From an uncultured Treponema sp. (GTDB taxonomy: Bacteria; Spirochaetota; Spirochaetia; Treponematales; Treponemataceae), in assembly GCA_905372265.1 (NCBI GenBank), contig CAJPOL010000039.1, positions 1 through 14,810 of the forward strand: DNA of 14,810 bases, written 5' to 3'. Positions within the stretch are counted from its first letter, which is position 1. Each line of letters starts with the position of its first letter. Positions 14,467 through 14,810 of the stretch are shown piece by piece. Position numbers and translations under genes: made by a program. Under the pieces are notes generated by a model, which saw nothing but the letters and a program-made list of their open reading frames with translations, searched no databases and had not been told where the DNA came from.

Positions 14467-14510
14467 TACGACGCGAGCGTCGGGGGATTAAACCTTCCGC
14501 ACGAATAAAA
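14467..14510 (-). repeat. Hairpin-linker-hairpin repeat, copy 3 (left end only)
   Basis: Read on the minus strand, 14510 to about 14467 reproduces the left end of the repeat: TTTTATTCGTGCGGA, then the 5' arm of hairpin 1 (TTTAATCCCC) and the nested palindrome CGACGCTCGCGTCG followed by TAAG. The 3' arm, linker and hairpin 2 are missing. The break falls at the stop codon of the GH130 gene. It is closer to copy 2 than to copy 1 because it carries the nested palindrome. Confidence 0.8.
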
Positions 14511-14559
14511 GCAAAAGGGCGAGATATCTGATATGCTTTGTGCGGATTTTTAAATAATT

Positions 14560-14595
14560 AGACCTGTTCTGAAACTGAAGTTTCCGAACAGGTCT
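14560..14595. other. Long hairpin upstream of the terminator
   Basis: AGACCTGTTC (14560-14569) pairs with GAACAGGTCT (14586-14595). After one T/C mismatch, GAAAC pairs with GTTTC around a TGAA loop. The result is a 15-bp stem with a single internal mismatch. It is immediately followed by the terminator hairpin at 14600. It could be the body of a small structured RNA or a second 3'-end hairpin. Confidence 0.6.
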
Positions 14596-14599
14596 ATTG

Positions 14600-14637
14600 A
14601 GGTTTGCCGCCATGAAGGGCGGCAAGCCTTTTCTTTT
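14600..14637 (+). terminator. Rho-independent terminator
   Basis: AGGTTTGCCGCC (14600-14611) pairs over 12 positions, with one G-T, to GGCGGCAAGCCT (14618-14629) around a 6-nt loop. TTTTCTTTT follows. It would end plus-strand transcription from the GH130 gene or from the whole upstream operon. Confidence 0.85.
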
Positions 14638-14810
14638 CACGTGTACTATCACATACAGCACTATTTTTCTCTTGGTTTCTGCTCATATTGAAACCCGTTT
14701 CTGCACGTTAAATCGGCTCTGAAAAATTACCCATAGGAATAGATAGCCACTAAAGCTCAGTAATACGGCGGTTTCCGGGCAATCGGGATAATTCGGTAAC
14801 GAGCAGGATA
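14638..14810. other. Unassigned right end of the window
   Basis: I see no recognisable gene, RNA or promoter here. One minus-strand frame is open from the window edge down to a TGA at 14683-14685 (about 41 residues; it includes a hydrophobic run LLSFSGYLFLWVIF). It could be the end of a gene that begins outside the window or another repeat-borne pseudo-ORF. Nothing supports choosing between these. Confidence 0.25.

Noticed and set aside
14597..14690. About 30-residue minus-strand frame beginning MSRNQEKNSAV
   Set aside because: It ends inside the terminator hairpin, has no recognisable features and no clear ribosome binding site.

Overview
The window looks like chromosome from a host-associated spirochete, most likely an oral-type Treponema. 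The support is the set of proteins (a TlyC/CorC-like CBS protein, a 7TM-HD phosphodiesterase next to phoH and ybeY, a large periplasmic TPR protein, a PcnB-type polymerase, a dCache chemoreceptor), the moderate base composition and the many dispersed hairpin repeats. The genus assignment is inference; there is no rRNA or other decisive marker in the window.

The left end (1-3485) is accessory and scarred. It holds a 14-bp perfect hairpin, a 5'-truncated DDE transposase whose lost front is replaced by a two-hairpin repeat (157-260), a pair of 23-bp direct repeats that probably mark the IS end, a complete methyl-accepting chemotaxis protein on the minus strand, a second copy of the two-hairpin repeat (3247-3363), and an internally deleted D-aminoacyl-tRNA deacylase (dtd) remnant abutting it. 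The two repeat copies are in the same orientation and flank the IS remnant plus the chemoreceptor. A third, left-end-only copy lies on the minus strand at the other end of the window (about 14467-14510).

The middle and right (3630-14461) are ordinary, well-kept chromosome, all on the plus strand. pcnB (poly(A) polymerase type) and a Bax-inhibitor-1/YccA-like membrane protein each have a strong sigma70-type promoter with the same TTGACAGAAA start. In both, the -10 box lies so close to the ATG that the transcript should be leaderless or nearly so. After a structured 90-bp inverted-repeat segment comes a tight operon: phoH, a 7TM-HD (PgpH-type, probable c-di-AMP) phosphodiesterase, ybeY and a CorC/TlyC CBS protein, then a TPR protein and a tRNA-dihydrouridine synthase. 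The core matches the widely conserved phoH-pgpH-ybeY-corC order and suggests a shared role in RNA and ribosome quality control with nucleotide signalling. A GH130 mannoside phosphorylase with its own ribosome binding site follows, then the partial repeat and a tandem hairpin pair, the second a good intrinsic terminator.

The most interesting signal is the hairpin-linker-hairpin repeat. Between its two full copies the 25-nt linker matches at 24 positions, but the stems differ by six compensatory base-pair changes and two wobble-to-Watson-Crick changes. That pattern implies the element acts as a folded nucleic acid (RNA or single-stranded DNA). I do not recognise it as a named family.
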